DNA of 34,602 nucleotides. Source: Clostridia bacterium. Its GTDB lineage: Bacteria > Bacillota > Clostridia > UBA1381. Below are positions 6,588 to 15,275 of the stretch, in pieces (positions within the stretch are counted from its first letter, which is position 1; every line of letters starts with the position of its first letter). The DNA lies in assembly GCA_900756545.1 (NCBI GenBank), contig CAAEKO010000025.1:1-34602 (forward strand), given 5' to 3'. The position numbers and the translations under genes were made by a program. The notes beneath the pieces were generated by a model that saw only the letters and a program-made list of their open reading frames with translations, was not told the origin of the DNA and did no database searches.

Positions 6588-6616
6588 TTGACAAATGCCG
6601 CAAAAAAAGCTATACT
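6588..6616 (+). promoter_or_regulatory. Promoter of the DAHP synthase - argS - GNAT operon
   Basis: TTGACA (6588-6593), 17 bases, TATACT (6611-6616). The roughly 40-nt leader holds the SD AAAGGAG and no room for a T-box. Confidence 0.8.
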
Positions 6617-6661
6617 TTTAAGTTAGTAGTATAGTAATATGGTAGTAAAGGAGACAGAAAA

Positions 6662-7672
6662 ATGATTGTAATTTTGAAGGAAAACGCTGACAAACAGGCA
6701 ACTGACCACTTGCTGAAGGATTTGGAAAGCATGGGCTTTTCCCATCACTACAGCCAGGGTACCAGCTCTACGATAATCGGCATTATCGGCGACACCTCGC
6801 AAATAGACACCGATATGCTCAAGGCCAATGAAATTGTGGCGGATGTGAAACGTGTTACTGAGCCATATAAGCTGGCCAACCGGAAATTTCATCCTTTTGA
6901 CAGTGTTTATGAAATTGCGGGCAGAATGGTAGGCGAAGGAAATTTTAGCGTGATCGCTGGTCCGTGTTCCATTGAATCGGAGGAACAGATCATCGCGGTA
7001 GCGGAAGATGTAAAGAAAAGCGGCGCGGCGTTTCTGCGCGGCGGCGCGTTCAAGCCCCGGACTTCTCCCTATGCGTTCCAGGGCTTAAAAGACGAGGGCC
7101 TCCGGCTGCTGCTTGAAGCAAAAAAGGCCACTGGCCTGCCAATCGTAACAGAAATCATGAATCAGCACCATTTGGACCTATTCCAGGATGTGGACGTGAT
7201 CCAGGTGGGTGCGCGGAACATGCAGAATTTTGAATTACTGAAAGAACTTGGCCGGTGCGATAAGCCGATTTTATTGAAGCGCGGGCTTTCCAATACCATT
7301 GAAGAATGGCTGATGAGCGCAGAATACATCATGGCCGGCGGCAATGAGCGGATTATTCTCTGCGAGCGCGGCATCCGCACCTATGAGACCTTTACCCGGA
7401 ATACTTTGGATTTGTCAGCGATTCCGGCTATGAAGGCTTTGTCGCACTTACCGATCATTGTCGATCCCAGCCACGCCACAGGACTTCCCTGGATGGTGAA
7501 GCCGCTGACTAAGGCCGCGATTGCAGTGGGGGCAGACGGAATCATGATCGAAGTACACAACAATCCTAAAAAGGCGCTCTGTGACGGTGCACAGTCTTTG
7601 ACGCCGGTGCAGTTCGACGAGGTCATGCAGGATGTAAAGGCTTTAGCAGCCTTTGAAAATAAAAAGATATGA
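6662..7672 (+). CDS. aroF: 3-deoxy-7-phosphoheptulonate (DAHP) synthase
   Basis: First enzyme of the shikimate pathway: condenses phosphoenolpyruvate and erythrose 4-phosphate. It is the AroA-beta type, with an N-terminal ferredoxin-like regulatory domain (about 1-70, usually the site of feedback control by aromatic amino acids). The TIM barrel follows, with AGPCSIES (99-106, metal-binding Cys102), KPRTSPYAFQGL (substrate loop), LLKRG and DPSHATG. Length (336 aa) is typical. Start ATG 6662 has AAAGGAG upstream. argS follows after 12 bp. The symbol aroF is used as commonly given to this type. Confidence 0.95.
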   Translation: MIVILKENADKQATDHLLKDLESMGFSHHYSQGTSSTIIGIIGDTSQIDTDMLKANEIVADVKRVTEPYKLANRKFHPFDSVYEIAGRMVGEGNFSVIAGPCSIESEEQIIAVAEDVKKSGAAFLRGGAFKPRTSPYAFQGLKDEGLRLLLEAKKATGLPIVTEIMNQHHLDLFQDVDVIQVGARNMQNFELLKELGRCDKPILLKRGLSNTIEEWLMSAEYIMAGGNERIILCERGIRTYETFTRNTLDLSAIPAMKALSHLPIIVDPSHATGLPWMVKPLTKAAIAVGADGIMIEVHNNPKKALCDGAQSLTPVQFDEVMQDVKALAAFENKKI

Positions 7673-7684
7673 AGAGGTATCAGC

Positions 7685-9382
7685 ATGGATTTTAAAGCGT
7701 ATGTAATCGACAAACTGACAGACATCTCCGGCCTAAGCCGGGATGTGATTGCCGGCGCGGTGGAAACGCCCCCGGAGCAGAAGCTGGGCGACTTGGCGTT
7801 CCCCTGCTTCGTTCTGGCCCGAAGCCTGAAAAAAGCGCCGCCGCTGATTGCAAAAGAACTTGCTGAAAAATTCACGGCTGATGAAAATATTACAAAAGCC
7901 GAAGCTGTAGGCGGTTATCTGAATTTCTTCTATAATCGTGAAAAATTTACAGCCGATGTAATTCAAGCCGTATTCCAGTCCGGTGAAAAATTCGGAAGCT
8001 CGGATATGGGCTGTGGGAAAACAGTCTTGGTGGAGTTCTCTTCTCCAAACATCGCAAAGCCCTTCCATATCGGCCACTTATACTCTACGGCTGTTGGAAA
8101 CGCCGTGGAACGCATCTATAAACATTTAGGCTATACTACTGTAAAAATCAACCATCTGGGCGATTGGGGCACGCAGTTTGGGAAGCTGATATCCGCCTAT
8201 AAGCGCTGGGGCGATAAAGCAGTGATCGAGAAAGATCCCATCAATGCGCTTTTGAAGATTTATGTAAAGTTTCATGAGGAAGCCGAAAAACACCCAGAGC
8301 TGGAGGAAGAGGCCCGGGAATATTTTAAGCTTCTGGAGGACAACGATCCGGAAACCACCGCACTGTGGCAGTATTTCCGTGATGTGAGCCTTTTAGAGTT
8401 TAACCGGGTTTACGACAAGCTGGGTGTTAGCTTTGATTCCTATGCCGGCGAAAGCTTTTACAGTGATAAAATGGACGAGGTGGTCGATATCCTGTCAGAG
8501 AAGAACCTGCTGACGGAGAGTGAAGGTGCGCAGGTCGTCATGCTGGACGAATTAGACGTTCCGCCCTGCATCATCCTGAAATCTGATGGCGCTACGATTT
8601 ACGCCACACGGGATATTGCGGCGGCGCTTTACCGCCACCGCACCTATGACTTTTATAAGAATATCTATGTTGTTGGACTTCCCCAGGCTCTGCATTTTAA
8701 GCAAATTTTTGCTGTTCTGGACAAGGCTGGCTATGCATGGGCGAAGGATTGCGTCCATGTGGGCTTCGGGCTTGTCAAATTTCCGGATAAAAAATTGTCT
8801 ACCCGGCACGGCGATGTGGTCTTTTTGGAGGACGTTTTAAATGAGTCCGTACAAAAAACCCTGGAAATCATCACAAGCAATAATCCAGATTTGGAAAACA
8901 AGGAAGAAGTTGCGGAAAAGGTGGGCATCGGCGCTGTTTTATATACCTTCCTGCATAATAGCCGGGAAAAGGATATTGTCTTTTCCTGGGACAGTATGCT
9001 GGATTTCGAGGGTGAATCGGCTCCCTATGTGCAGTATACTTATGCCCGTGGCCGCAGTATCCTGCGCCGGTGCGGCATGGATTACCGGGACGCTGCATTT
9101 TCCAAAACTGTATCCGACGATGAATATGCGCTTGTGAGCCAGCTCAATGCCTTTGGCGACGCCGTCAAGGATGCGGCGTCAAAAAATGAGCCGTTCTATA
9201 TCAACCGCTATGTAACCAATTTGGCTCGGAGCTTCAACAAGTTTTATAACAGCCACCCGATTTTAAAGGCGGACGTACCTGAGGATGTGAAAAAAGCACG
9301 GCTGGCTATAGTAGATGCAGTGACACAAGTCATTCGTACTGCTCTTTCCCTCTTGGGGATTCAAACTGTAGAAAGTATGTAA
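7685..9382 (+). CDS. argS: Arginyl-tRNA synthetase
   Basis: Class I synthetase charging tRNA-Arg. It has an N-terminal Add-1 domain (about 1-85), the Rossmann fold with HIGH at 128-131 in KPFHIGHLYSTAVGN, a KLSTRHGD block taking the place of KMSK, and the helical DALR anticodon-binding domain at the C-terminus (about 450-565). Length (565 aa) is usual. The SD GAAGAGG precedes ATG 7685. It appears co-transcribed with the DAHP synthase gene upstream and the acetyltransferase 14 bp downstream. No T-box leader is present. Confidence 0.97.
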   Translation: MDFKAYVIDKLTDISGLSRDVIAGAVETPPEQKLGDLAFPCFVLARSLKKAPPLIAKELAEKFTADENITKAEAVGGYLNFFYNREKFTADVIQAVFQSGEKFGSSDMGCGKTVLVEFSSPNIAKPFHIGHLYSTAVGNAVERIYKHLGYTTVKINHLGDWGTQFGKLISAYKRWGDKAVIEKDPINALLKIYVKFHEEAEKHPELEEEAREYFKLLEDNDPETTALWQYFRDVSLLEFNRVYDKLGVSFDSYAGESFYSDKMDEVVDILSEKNLLTESEGAQVVMLDELDVPPCIILKSDGATIYATRDIAAALYRHRTYDFYKNIYVVGLPQALHFKQIFAVLDKAGYAWAKDCVHVGFGLVKFPDKKLSTRHGDVVFLEDVLNESVQKTLEIITSNNPDLENKEEVAEKVGIGAVLYTFLHNSREKDIVFSWDSMLDFEGESAPYVQYTYARGRSILRRCGMDYRDAAFSKTVSDDEYALVSQLNAFGDAVKDAASKNEPFYINRYVTNLARSFNKFYNSHPILKADVPEDVKKARLAIVDAVTQVIRTALSLLGIQTVESM

Positions 9383-9396
9383 CCGAGGTGTTTACA

Positions 9397-9879
9397 GTGG
9401 AAATTAGACAATATACAAAGGATGACCTACCAGTCATGACAGAAATCTGGAACGAAGTCGTGGAGGAAGCCAACGCATTTCCCCAATCCGAAACCCTTTC
9501 CCTGCCGGAGGCGGAAGCGTTTTTTACCGGGCAATCCTATACTGGCGTGGCCGAGGACGAGGATGGACAGGTCATAGGCTTATATATCCTGCATCCCAAT
9601 AATGTAGGCCGGTGCGGACATATTGCCAATGCTTCTTATGCCGTAAAAAACGGTATCCGGGGAACTGGCATAGGCAAGGCTTTGGTTCGTGACTGCCTGC
9701 AAAAAGGGCGGGAACTGGGCTTTCGAATTTTGCAGTTTAATGCTGTTGTCGCTACCAACGCAGCAGCTATCCATCTGTACGAGGAATTAGGATTTGACCG
9801 GCTGGGCACAGTAAAAGGCGGATACCGGCTGGCAAATGGACAATTTGAGGACATTATCTTATTTTATATTGAGCTTTAG
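9397..9879 (+). CDS. GNAT-family N-acetyltransferase
   Basis: Cytosolic acetyl-CoA-dependent acetyltransferase of about 160 aa, substrate unknown. The acetyl-CoA pyrophosphate-binding loop is visible as RGTGIGKALVRDCL, followed by NAVVATNAAAIHLYEELGF, the usual motif A/B arrangement. I chose GTG 9397 because GAGGTG lies 6 bases before it. The GTG at 9388 is itself that SD. It is the last gene of the DAHP synthase - argS operon and is followed by a strong terminator. Confidence 0.88.
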   Translation: MEIRQYTKDDLPVMTEIWNEVVEEANAFPQSETLSLPEAEAFFTGQSYTGVAEDEDGQVIGLYILHPNNVGRCGHIANASYAVKNGIRGTGIGKALVRDCLQKGRELGFRILQFNAVVATNAAAIHLYEELGFDRLGTVKGGYRLANGQFEDIILFYIEL

Positions 9880-9898
9880 ATTCATCGTCAATAATATT

Positions 9899-9929
9899 GA
9901 AAACACCGCGCTATAGGCGCGGTGTTTTC
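9899..9929. terminator. Bidirectional terminator between the GNAT gene and recD2
   Basis: A perfect 13-bp stem (9899-9911 with 9917-9929, core ACCGCGC/GCGCGGT) has AAAA/TTTT flanks that serve both convergent transcripts. Confidence 0.92.
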
Positions 9930-9940
9930 ATATCTATGTG

Positions 9941-12184
9941 CTAATCAAAAAAACTTTCATTCGCAAGCATTTCCTTGATCTGCCTGAACTTATCATTCAG
10001 ACCCGTATAGCGTTCCCGCTGGGTATTGTTGTGTACCATTTGCACAACCGCCTTTTCATTTCCCACCAAAACCACCATTTCCTTCGCCCGGGTAACCGCC
10101 GTGTAAAACAGATTCCGGCACATGAGCATAGGCGGAAAACTACATACCGGCATGACCACCACCGGAAATTCACTGCCCTGGCTTTTATGAACTGTAATGG
10201 CATAGGCCAGCTCCAGCTCGTCCAAATAAGAAAACAGATACTCCACTTCCTTATCTTCATCAAATATAATCGTCATCACCTTATCTTTCACGGAAATATC
10301 TGCGATCAGTCCCATGTCCCCGTTAAATATCCCCGTTCCAACTTCTCCATTTTCCCGGCTCCAAGGAATATCATAGTTGTTTTTGATTTGCATAACCTTA
10401 TCGCCCACACGGAATTTTACCCGTCCATACTGGAATTCCGGCTTCAAAACATCCGGCGGATTAACTGCCGCCTGGATTTCCTGATTCAGATTTGCCACAC
10501 CCGCAACTCCCTTTCGTGCAGGACTGAGTACCTGAATGCTGGCGACCGGATTCAGGCCATAGCTTTGAGGCAGACGGTTTTTATATAAATCCACCACGGT
10601 TTGGGCCGTAACCTCTGGACTTTGCCGCCGGAGAAAAAAGAAATCACCGTTTTTATTGCTAATCTCGGGATACTCTCCCCGATTTATTTTATGTGCATTC
10701 ACAACGATCAGGCTTTCCTGGGCCTGCCGGAAAATCTGCTCCAGCTTGATAATCGGCACAATATCCCCGGCAATCAAATCCCGTAAAACGTTGCCCGGTC
10801 CTACAGAGGGAAGCTGATCTGCATCCCCGGTGAGAATCAGCCGTGCACCGGGCTTGATTGCCCGCAAAAAAGCGCTCATCAAAAGAATATCCACCATACT
10901 CATTTCGTCTGCAATAATCACGTCTGCAGAAAGGGGATTTTCCTCATTTTTACTAAACACCTGTTTATCCCCTGAACGCTGAACACCCAGTAAGCGATGA
11001 ATTGTTTTGGCCTCAAGCCCGGTCACCTCACTCATCCGCTTGGCGGCCCGGCCGGTCGGTGCGGTCAGGGCGATGGAAAGCTTCAGTTCCTCCATCAGCC
11101 GGATGATGGTTTTGATTGTTGTGGTTTTGCCCGTACCCGGGCCACCAGTAATGATAATACAACTGGATTTTACCGCTGCCATTACCGCCGCTGCCTGCTC
11201 CGGCGCAAGTGTTATCCCTTCCTCAAAGGAAACCTTGTCAATCAAATCCTGCGCTTCCTGTTCCGTCATGGTAAACTGCTGTTCACAAGCGGCCATCGAG
11301 GAAATCCGCCGGGCAATATACAACTCCGCGGAGAGGAAAGCGGATAAGTAGCAGACCTCTTTTCCATCTATTGTATCCAAATAAACGTCCTTTTCCAGCG
11401 CCAAAGCATCAATCCCGTTTTGTACAATTTCCTCCGGCACGGTCAGGTTGTAGGCAGCATGCTCTAAAAGCAAATCCTTGGGCAAATACGTGTGCCCGCT
11501 GGCGTATGCCGCATTGGAGAGCATATACTGGATTCCAGCCTTCACCCGCTCCGGGTCATCCTTGGGAATTCCCCGCACAAAGGCTATGTTATCCGCAGTC
11601 TTGAAGCTAATCCCCTCTACTTGATCCGCCAAGATATACGGGTTATTTTTAATTCGTTCTACCGCATTCTGACCTAACATTTGATGTACCCGCATGGCAA
11701 GATTAGCGGAAATGTTGTACTGCTGCAAAAACATCACGATATTCTGCATCGCCTGGAGCTTGGTAAATTCATCACCAATCTTTTTGGCCTTTTCTTTGGT
11801 TATACCTTTGATCTCACTGAGCCGTTCCGGCTCGTCCATCATAATCCCCAACACCTCGCCGCCGAAATGCTCTATTAGCTTTTTTGCCGTAGCTTCCCGG
11901 ATACCCGGCACGATTCCAGAAGACAAATAACGAAGGATTGCATCTTCATCCTTAGGCAACACAGATTCATAATAAGAAACCTTAAACTGTTCTCCATACT
12001 CAGGATGCGTCACCCAGCATCCTGTAATCCGAATATTTTCGCCCTCGCTTAAGTAAGGCATATAACCCGTCGCAGTGAACAGTCCTTCTTCGGCACTGTC
12101 AATATCACAGACAGTATAACCGTTTTCTGAATTTGTATATATGATTTCCGTAACGGTTCCCGTCAACTGAAATATTTCATCCAT
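9941..12184 (-). CDS. recD2: RecD2-type ATP-dependent DNA helicase
   Basis: 5'-3' SF1B helicase of the RecD/TraA family found in bacteria without a RecBCD partner, linked to DNA repair and replication-fork integrity. The N-terminal OB-like and HhH region (about 1-200) contains GIVPGIREATAKKLIEHFG. Walker A GGPGTGKT is at 347-354, Walker B is in IIADEMSMVD, and a C-terminal motif VI region AYAITVHKSQGSEFP precedes the TAVTRAKE block. Length (747 aa) is typical. It starts 9 bp after the decarboxylase gene and is probably co-transcribed. The SD (AGG) is weak, suggesting coupling. Confidence 0.95.
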   Translation of the reverse strand: MDEIFQLTGTVTEIIYTNSENGYTVCDIDSAEEGLFTATGYMPYLSEGENIRITGCWVTHPEYGEQFKVSYYESVLPKDEDAILRYLSSGIVPGIREATAKKLIEHFGGEVLGIMMDEPERLSEIKGITKEKAKKIGDEFTKLQAMQNIVMFLQQYNISANLAMRVHQMLGQNAVERIKNNPYILADQVEGISFKTADNIAFVRGIPKDDPERVKAGIQYMLSNAAYASGHTYLPKDLLLEHAAYNLTVPEEIVQNGIDALALEKDVYLDTIDGKEVCYLSAFLSAELYIARRISSMAACEQQFTMTEQEAQDLIDKVSFEEGITLAPEQAAAVMAAVKSSCIIITGGPGTGKTTTIKTIIRLMEELKLSIALTAPTGRAAKRMSEVTGLEAKTIHRLLGVQRSGDKQVFSKNEENPLSADVIIADEMSMVDILLMSAFLRAIKPGARLILTGDADQLPSVGPGNVLRDLIAGDIVPIIKLEQIFRQAQESLIVVNAHKINRGEYPEISNKNGDFFFLRRQSPEVTAQTVVDLYKNRLPQSYGLNPVASIQVLSPARKGVAGVANLNQEIQAAVNPPDVLKPEFQYGRVKFRVGDKVMQIKNNYDIPWSRENGEVGTGIFNGDMGLIADISVKDKVMTIIFDEDKEVEYLFSYLDELELAYAITVHKSQGSEFPVVVMPVCSFPPMLMCRNLFYTAVTRAKEMVVLVGNEKAVVQMVHNNTQRERYTGLNDKFRQIKEMLANESFFD

Positions 12185-12193
12185 AATCCTGTC

Positions 12194-13588
12194 TCATTTC
12201 ACTATATATAAATTATCATCTTCCATACCGATGACCTCTGCTCCGGCGGCGATATAATTTTGCAGATATTCTAAAGCAGCTTCCGTAACCCTTGCTCCCG
12301 GGAACAAAACCGGGATACCCGGCGGATAAACTACCACCATGCTTTTTACCGTCCGGCCTGCCGACTGCGCCAGCGGAATCCATTCCCCTGCCGCGTCAAA
12401 TGCTGCTGTTGGAGCTTTCACAACCTCCACTCTTGGAATCGCAGCAGAGAAAAGTTCTTTCTTTCTTGGGAACAAGCTGGCGGTGATTTCCTGTACAGCC
12501 CTGCCTAAGCTTTTGATTTCTTCCCGAGTGTTTGCTGCGGTAGCGATACATACGATATTATATAAATCCGCCATTTCAATATCAATATTATATTTTGTCC
12601 GCAAAATATCCAGTATCGCATAACCCGTCACGTCATATGCAGAGAAATTCAACACTATCCGGGTTTCATCCGCGTCAAAAACCCCATCTGTTTTCCGAGT
12701 CATCACTTTGACGTCTGTTTTTCGGGATAACTCTGTTTTCAGCCGGACGCATGCCTCATAGGTGGTCCGCCAGTTATTCTCTCCCCCCAATTCTGCCCGA
12801 GCGCTGTCCAAAAATCCCGCCATCACATAAGATGGGCTGGATGTCTGAAGCATCCGTACACATTCTCGAAGCCGCCGTTTATCCACTAAATCCGACTTTA
12901 CATGCAAATAAGATGTTTGATTGACTGCATTCAGCGTTTTATGCGCGCTTTGCACCACAAGATCAGTGCCTGAACGCAGAGCAGTTTCTGGAAAAACTTC
13001 CGGATCAGCCGCATAATGAGCGCCATGCGCTTCATCCACCAGTAAAGGAACGCCATAACGGTGTGCTACGCCGGCAATTCCGCCTATATCCGCACAGACG
13101 CCATAAAAATTGGGCGTTGTAATCAGAACCGCCCGAATATCCGTATCCATACATCGCTCAATTTCCGCCGGCGTCACCGCATTTAATGCTGAAAATTCCG
13201 GAATCAATGCATGCTCCGCAAATACGGGTGTAAGCCCCAACACAATACAGGCGTTGATAACCGAGCCATGGCAGCCCCGGTTGACTAGCACCCGGTCTCC
13301 CCGGCGGCATACAGCGGCAAGCATAGTATAAATCCCGCCTGTAGTTCCATTTGTCAAAAAAAATGTTTCTTGTGCACCAAAAAACGCCGCCGCCCGTTTC
13401 CGCGCCTCCGCAACAGCGCCGCCTAAAACATACAGGTTGTCTGTATCCGGAAGCTCCGTCACGTCGAGAGAGAAAATGCCTGCTCTATTTCCCAATCCTC
13501 TGCCGCCCTTGTGACCAGGCATTGCAAAGGATATTCGTTTTTTCTTTTTATAGCCTTCCAGCATTTCAAATATCGGTGTTTTATGCAT
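12194..13588 (-). CDS. Orn/Lys/Arg decarboxylase, PLP fold type I
   Basis: PLP-dependent amino-acid decarboxylase of the short Gram-positive type (464 aa, like Bacillus SpeA/YaaO), producing a polyamine precursor (agmatine, cadaverine or putrescine; which one cannot be read). Motifs are AMPGHKGGRG near the N-terminus, VDEAHGAH (Asp185, His188) and the PLP lysine Lys217 in SAHKTLN. The C-terminal decarboxylase domain ends in PPGIPVLFPGARV. I chose ATG 13588 with AAGGAG upstream, since the longer frame to 13771 crosses the promoter. An inverted repeat overlaps that promoter. recD2 follows. Confidence 0.92.
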   Translation of the reverse strand: MHKTPIFEMLEGYKKKKRISFAMPGHKGGRGLGNRAGIFSLDVTELPDTDNLYVLGGAVAEARKRAAAFFGAQETFFLTNGTTGGIYTMLAAVCRRGDRVLVNRGCHGSVINACIVLGLTPVFAEHALIPEFSALNAVTPAEIERCMDTDIRAVLITTPNFYGVCADIGGIAGVAHRYGVPLLVDEAHGAHYAADPEVFPETALRSGTDLVVQSAHKTLNAVNQTSYLHVKSDLVDKRRLRECVRMLQTSSPSYVMAGFLDSARAELGGENNWRTTYEACVRLKTELSRKTDVKVMTRKTDGVFDADETRIVLNFSAYDVTGYAILDILRTKYNIDIEMADLYNIVCIATAANTREEIKSLGRAVQEITASLFPRKKELFSAAIPRVEVVKAPTAAFDAAGEWIPLAQSAGRTVKSMVVVYPPGIPVLFPGARVTEAALEYLQNYIAAGAEVIGMEDDNLYIVK

Positions 13589-13618
13589 TCTATAATGCTC
13601 CTTTTTCTTTCTCCTTAC

Positions 13619-13647
13619 ATCATAACACAAAAGTATGTTTGTGTAAA
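13619..13647 (-). promoter_or_regulatory. Decarboxylase promoter with inverted repeat
   Basis: On the minus strand TTTACA (13647-13642), 17 bases, TATGAT (13624-13619). The perfect repeat ACACAAA/TTTGTGT (13625-13631 and 13638-13644) fills the spacer, a likely repressor site. Confidence 0.65.
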
Positions 13648-13654
13648 GAGAGAA

Positions 13655-13683
13655 TTGCTTGTTTTTCCATATTGTGCTATAAT
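13655..13683 (+). promoter_or_regulatory. Promoter of the nitroreductase gene
   Basis: TTGCTT (13655-13660), 17 bases, TATAAT (13678-13683), 19 bp before the ATG, which has the SD GAGGTGA. Confidence 0.7.
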
Positions 13684-13702
13684 AGAATTGAGGTGATTTT
13701 CT

Positions 13703-14275
13703 ATGCATGTACATGAAGCAATTCAAAAACGGCGCAGCATCCGAAAGTTTGCGCAAAAATCTGTTAACCACGAATATCTTGTCACGTTAGTGGATCAAGC
13801 CCGGATGGCTGCCAGCGCTGCAAACCAGCAGCCTTTAAAATATGCTGTTCTGGATGACCATAAGCTTGTGGAAAAGATATTTCCCTGTGTGAAGTGGGCC
13901 GGTTACCTGCCGGAATGGAATCCTACGCCTACGGAAGCACCGCCGGCTTATATTGCTGTTTTCGGTGATACTGCGCTGAAAAACAGCTTTGAAGTGGATG
14001 CCGGGGCGGCGATTACGACTATGATGTTAAGTGCTGTGGAGATGGGGCTCGCCACCTGCTGGCTGGGCGCCATAGACCGTGCAGCTCTTGCTGGGCTTTT
14101 AGGTTTTGACTCTTCGCTGCATTTGCTTTATCTCCTGGCAGTCGGCTACCCCGACCAGAAAGGTAAGCCCTGTCCTATGGAAAGCAATGACTGCAAATAC
14201 TTTTTTGACGAACGAGGAACGCTTTGCGTCCCCAAACGCGGTCTATCTAGTATTTTGATTACTTTACCACAATAG
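13703..14275 (+). CDS. Nitroreductase-family flavoprotein
   Basis: FMN-dependent oxidoreductase of the nitroreductase superfamily, cytosolic, substrate unknown. Motifs are the N-terminal AIQKRRSIRKF (phosphate-binding Arg and Ser), AASAANQQPLKY in the usual SxxNxQPW-like position, and the GLATCWLGAID block in the C-terminal half that packs on the flavin. At 190 aa the length is usual. It diverges from the decarboxylase. A monocistronic transcript is likely because a consensus promoter for the next gene follows. Confidence 0.88.
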   Translation: MHVHEAIQKRRSIRKFAQKSVNHEYLVTLVDQARMAASAANQQPLKYAVLDDHKLVEKIFPCVKWAGYLPEWNPTPTEAPPAYIAVFGDTALKNSFEVDAGAAITTMMLSAVEMGLATCWLGAIDRAALAGLLGFDSSLHLLYLLAVGYPDQKGKPCPMESNDCKYFFDERGTLCVPKRGLSSILITLPQ

Positions 14276-14277
14276 GC

Positions 14278-14332
14278 TTGACATTTTTTATTCCATCCCA
14301 TATAATAAAAATATCCTATAATTTTTATTATA
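14278..14332 (+). promoter_or_regulatory. Consensus promoter overlapped by a perfect 12-bp inverted repeat
   Basis: TTGACA (14278-14283), 17 bases, TATAAT (14301-14306). TATAATAAAAAT (14301-14312) pairs with ATTTTTATTATA (14321-14332), so the repeat covers the -10 and start site and reaches close to the SD GGGGTGA. It could be an operator or a 5' hairpin of the mRNA. Confidence 0.75.
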
Positions 14333-14347
14333 TGGGGTGATTTTAAC

Positions 14348-15199
14348 ATGCTATTTAACTATGATCATTTTGTTTCTGAGCAGGTATTTCTCATGACACT
14401 TCTCCAGGGAAATACAGGTATTCATGCCCATGATTATTTGGAATTCGTATATATAACAGAAGGTAAGATCATCCATACGGTAAATGGACTCAAAAATACT
14501 GTGTATAAGGGCGATTTTTTTATTATTGACTACGATACGCATCACAGCTATACTAAATTAGGCAACAATGACTGTCATTTGATTAACTGCCTTTTTCTGC
14601 CCTCTCTGATTGATCCCACGCTGAAAAACTGTAAGAGTTTTGAAACCTTAATCAATAATCATCTGATCCATTTTAATAACAATGTGCTGAAAACCAAACC
14701 CGCGAACTATGTATTCCATGACGATGACGGTAGTATTGGTATTATGTTTCAAACTCTGGTAGAGGAATACGCTCAAAAAACCTATGGATATATTGAGTTG
14801 ATCCGCAGTAAGCTGATTGAAATTCTAATTCTTACTATGCGCAAGATCATCAAAGAGGAGACAACAGGCTACATGGATAAAACCATTTCCTACATTCTGG
14901 ACTATGTTAATGCGCATTACGCCCAAGATATTACGCTGACCAGCTTAAGTCATGCGCTTAATTACAGTCTTCCCTATTTAAGCTTAAAATTCAAAAAAGT
15001 TATGGGACTGCCTTTCAGCGAATATCTGCAAAAGATTCGTATAGAACACAGCTGTTACCTGCTTTTGAATACCGATAAAAAAATTAATGAGATCGCTGAA
15101 TTAGTCGGCTATGACGACATCAATTTCTTTCATACAATTTTTAAGAAGCTTCTGGCTTCTACTCCCCGGGAATTCCGCAGGGCATACCAAAATAAGTAA
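14348..15199 (+). CDS. AraC-family transcriptional regulator (cupin sensor)
   Basis: A 283-aa regulator. The N-terminal cupin-like ligand domain (about 1-150) contains HAHDYLEFVYITEGK and FFIIDYDTHHSY. The C-terminal double HTH (about 185-283) contains DITLTSLSHALNYSLPYLSLKFKK as first HTH and the second HTH ending YDDINFFHTIFKKL. Its target is not evident, since neither neighbour is a transport or catabolic gene. The upstream repeat over its own promoter suggests autocontrol. It converges on carB. Confidence 0.92.
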   Translation: MLFNYDHFVSEQVFLMTLLQGNTGIHAHDYLEFVYITEGKIIHTVNGLKNTVYKGDFFIIDYDTHHSYTKLGNNDCHLINCLFLPSLIDPTLKNCKSFETLINNHLIHFNNNVLKTKPANYVFHDDDGSIGIMFQTLVEEYAQKTYGYIELIRSKLIEILILTMRKIIKEETTGYMDKTISYILDYVNAHYAQDITLTSLSHALNYSLPYLSLKFKKVMGLPFSEYLQKIRIEHSCYLLLNTDKKINEIAELVGYDDINFFHTIFKKLLASTPREFRRAYQNK

Positions 15200-15208
15200 T
15201 AGTTCCTG

Positions 15209-15238
15209 AACCATATGACCATCACATGGTTTTCTATA
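15209..15238 (+). terminator. Weak terminator after the AraC gene
   Basis: AACCAT (15209-15214) pairs with ATGGTT (15226-15231), followed by a short T-rich run. The stem is only 6 bp. Confidence 0.4.
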
Positions 15239-15240
15239 TA

Positions 15241-15265
15241 AAAAGAGAACGGGCCAAAGGCCCGT
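15241..15265 (-). terminator. Terminator of carAB
   Basis: On the minus strand ACGGGCC (15265-15259) pairs with GGCCCGT (15255-15249) over a TTT loop, followed by TCTCTTTTTATA, 11 bp past the carB stop. Confidence 0.85.
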
Positions 15266-15275
15266 CCCATCTATT

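Noticed and set aside
7673..7684. T-box leader upstream of argS
   Set aside because: Only 12 bp separate argS from the previous gene, and the operon leader is about 40 nt.
9938..10588. 216-residue plus frame opposite recD2, and 16500-17270 opposite carB
   Set aside because: Both lie fully against well-identified genes and read as His/Arg-rich antisense sequence.
13589..13771. Longer N-terminus for the decarboxylase
   Set aside because: It would cross a good promoter with its repeat and the divergent nitroreductase promoter, and families start at the MHKTPIFEML region.
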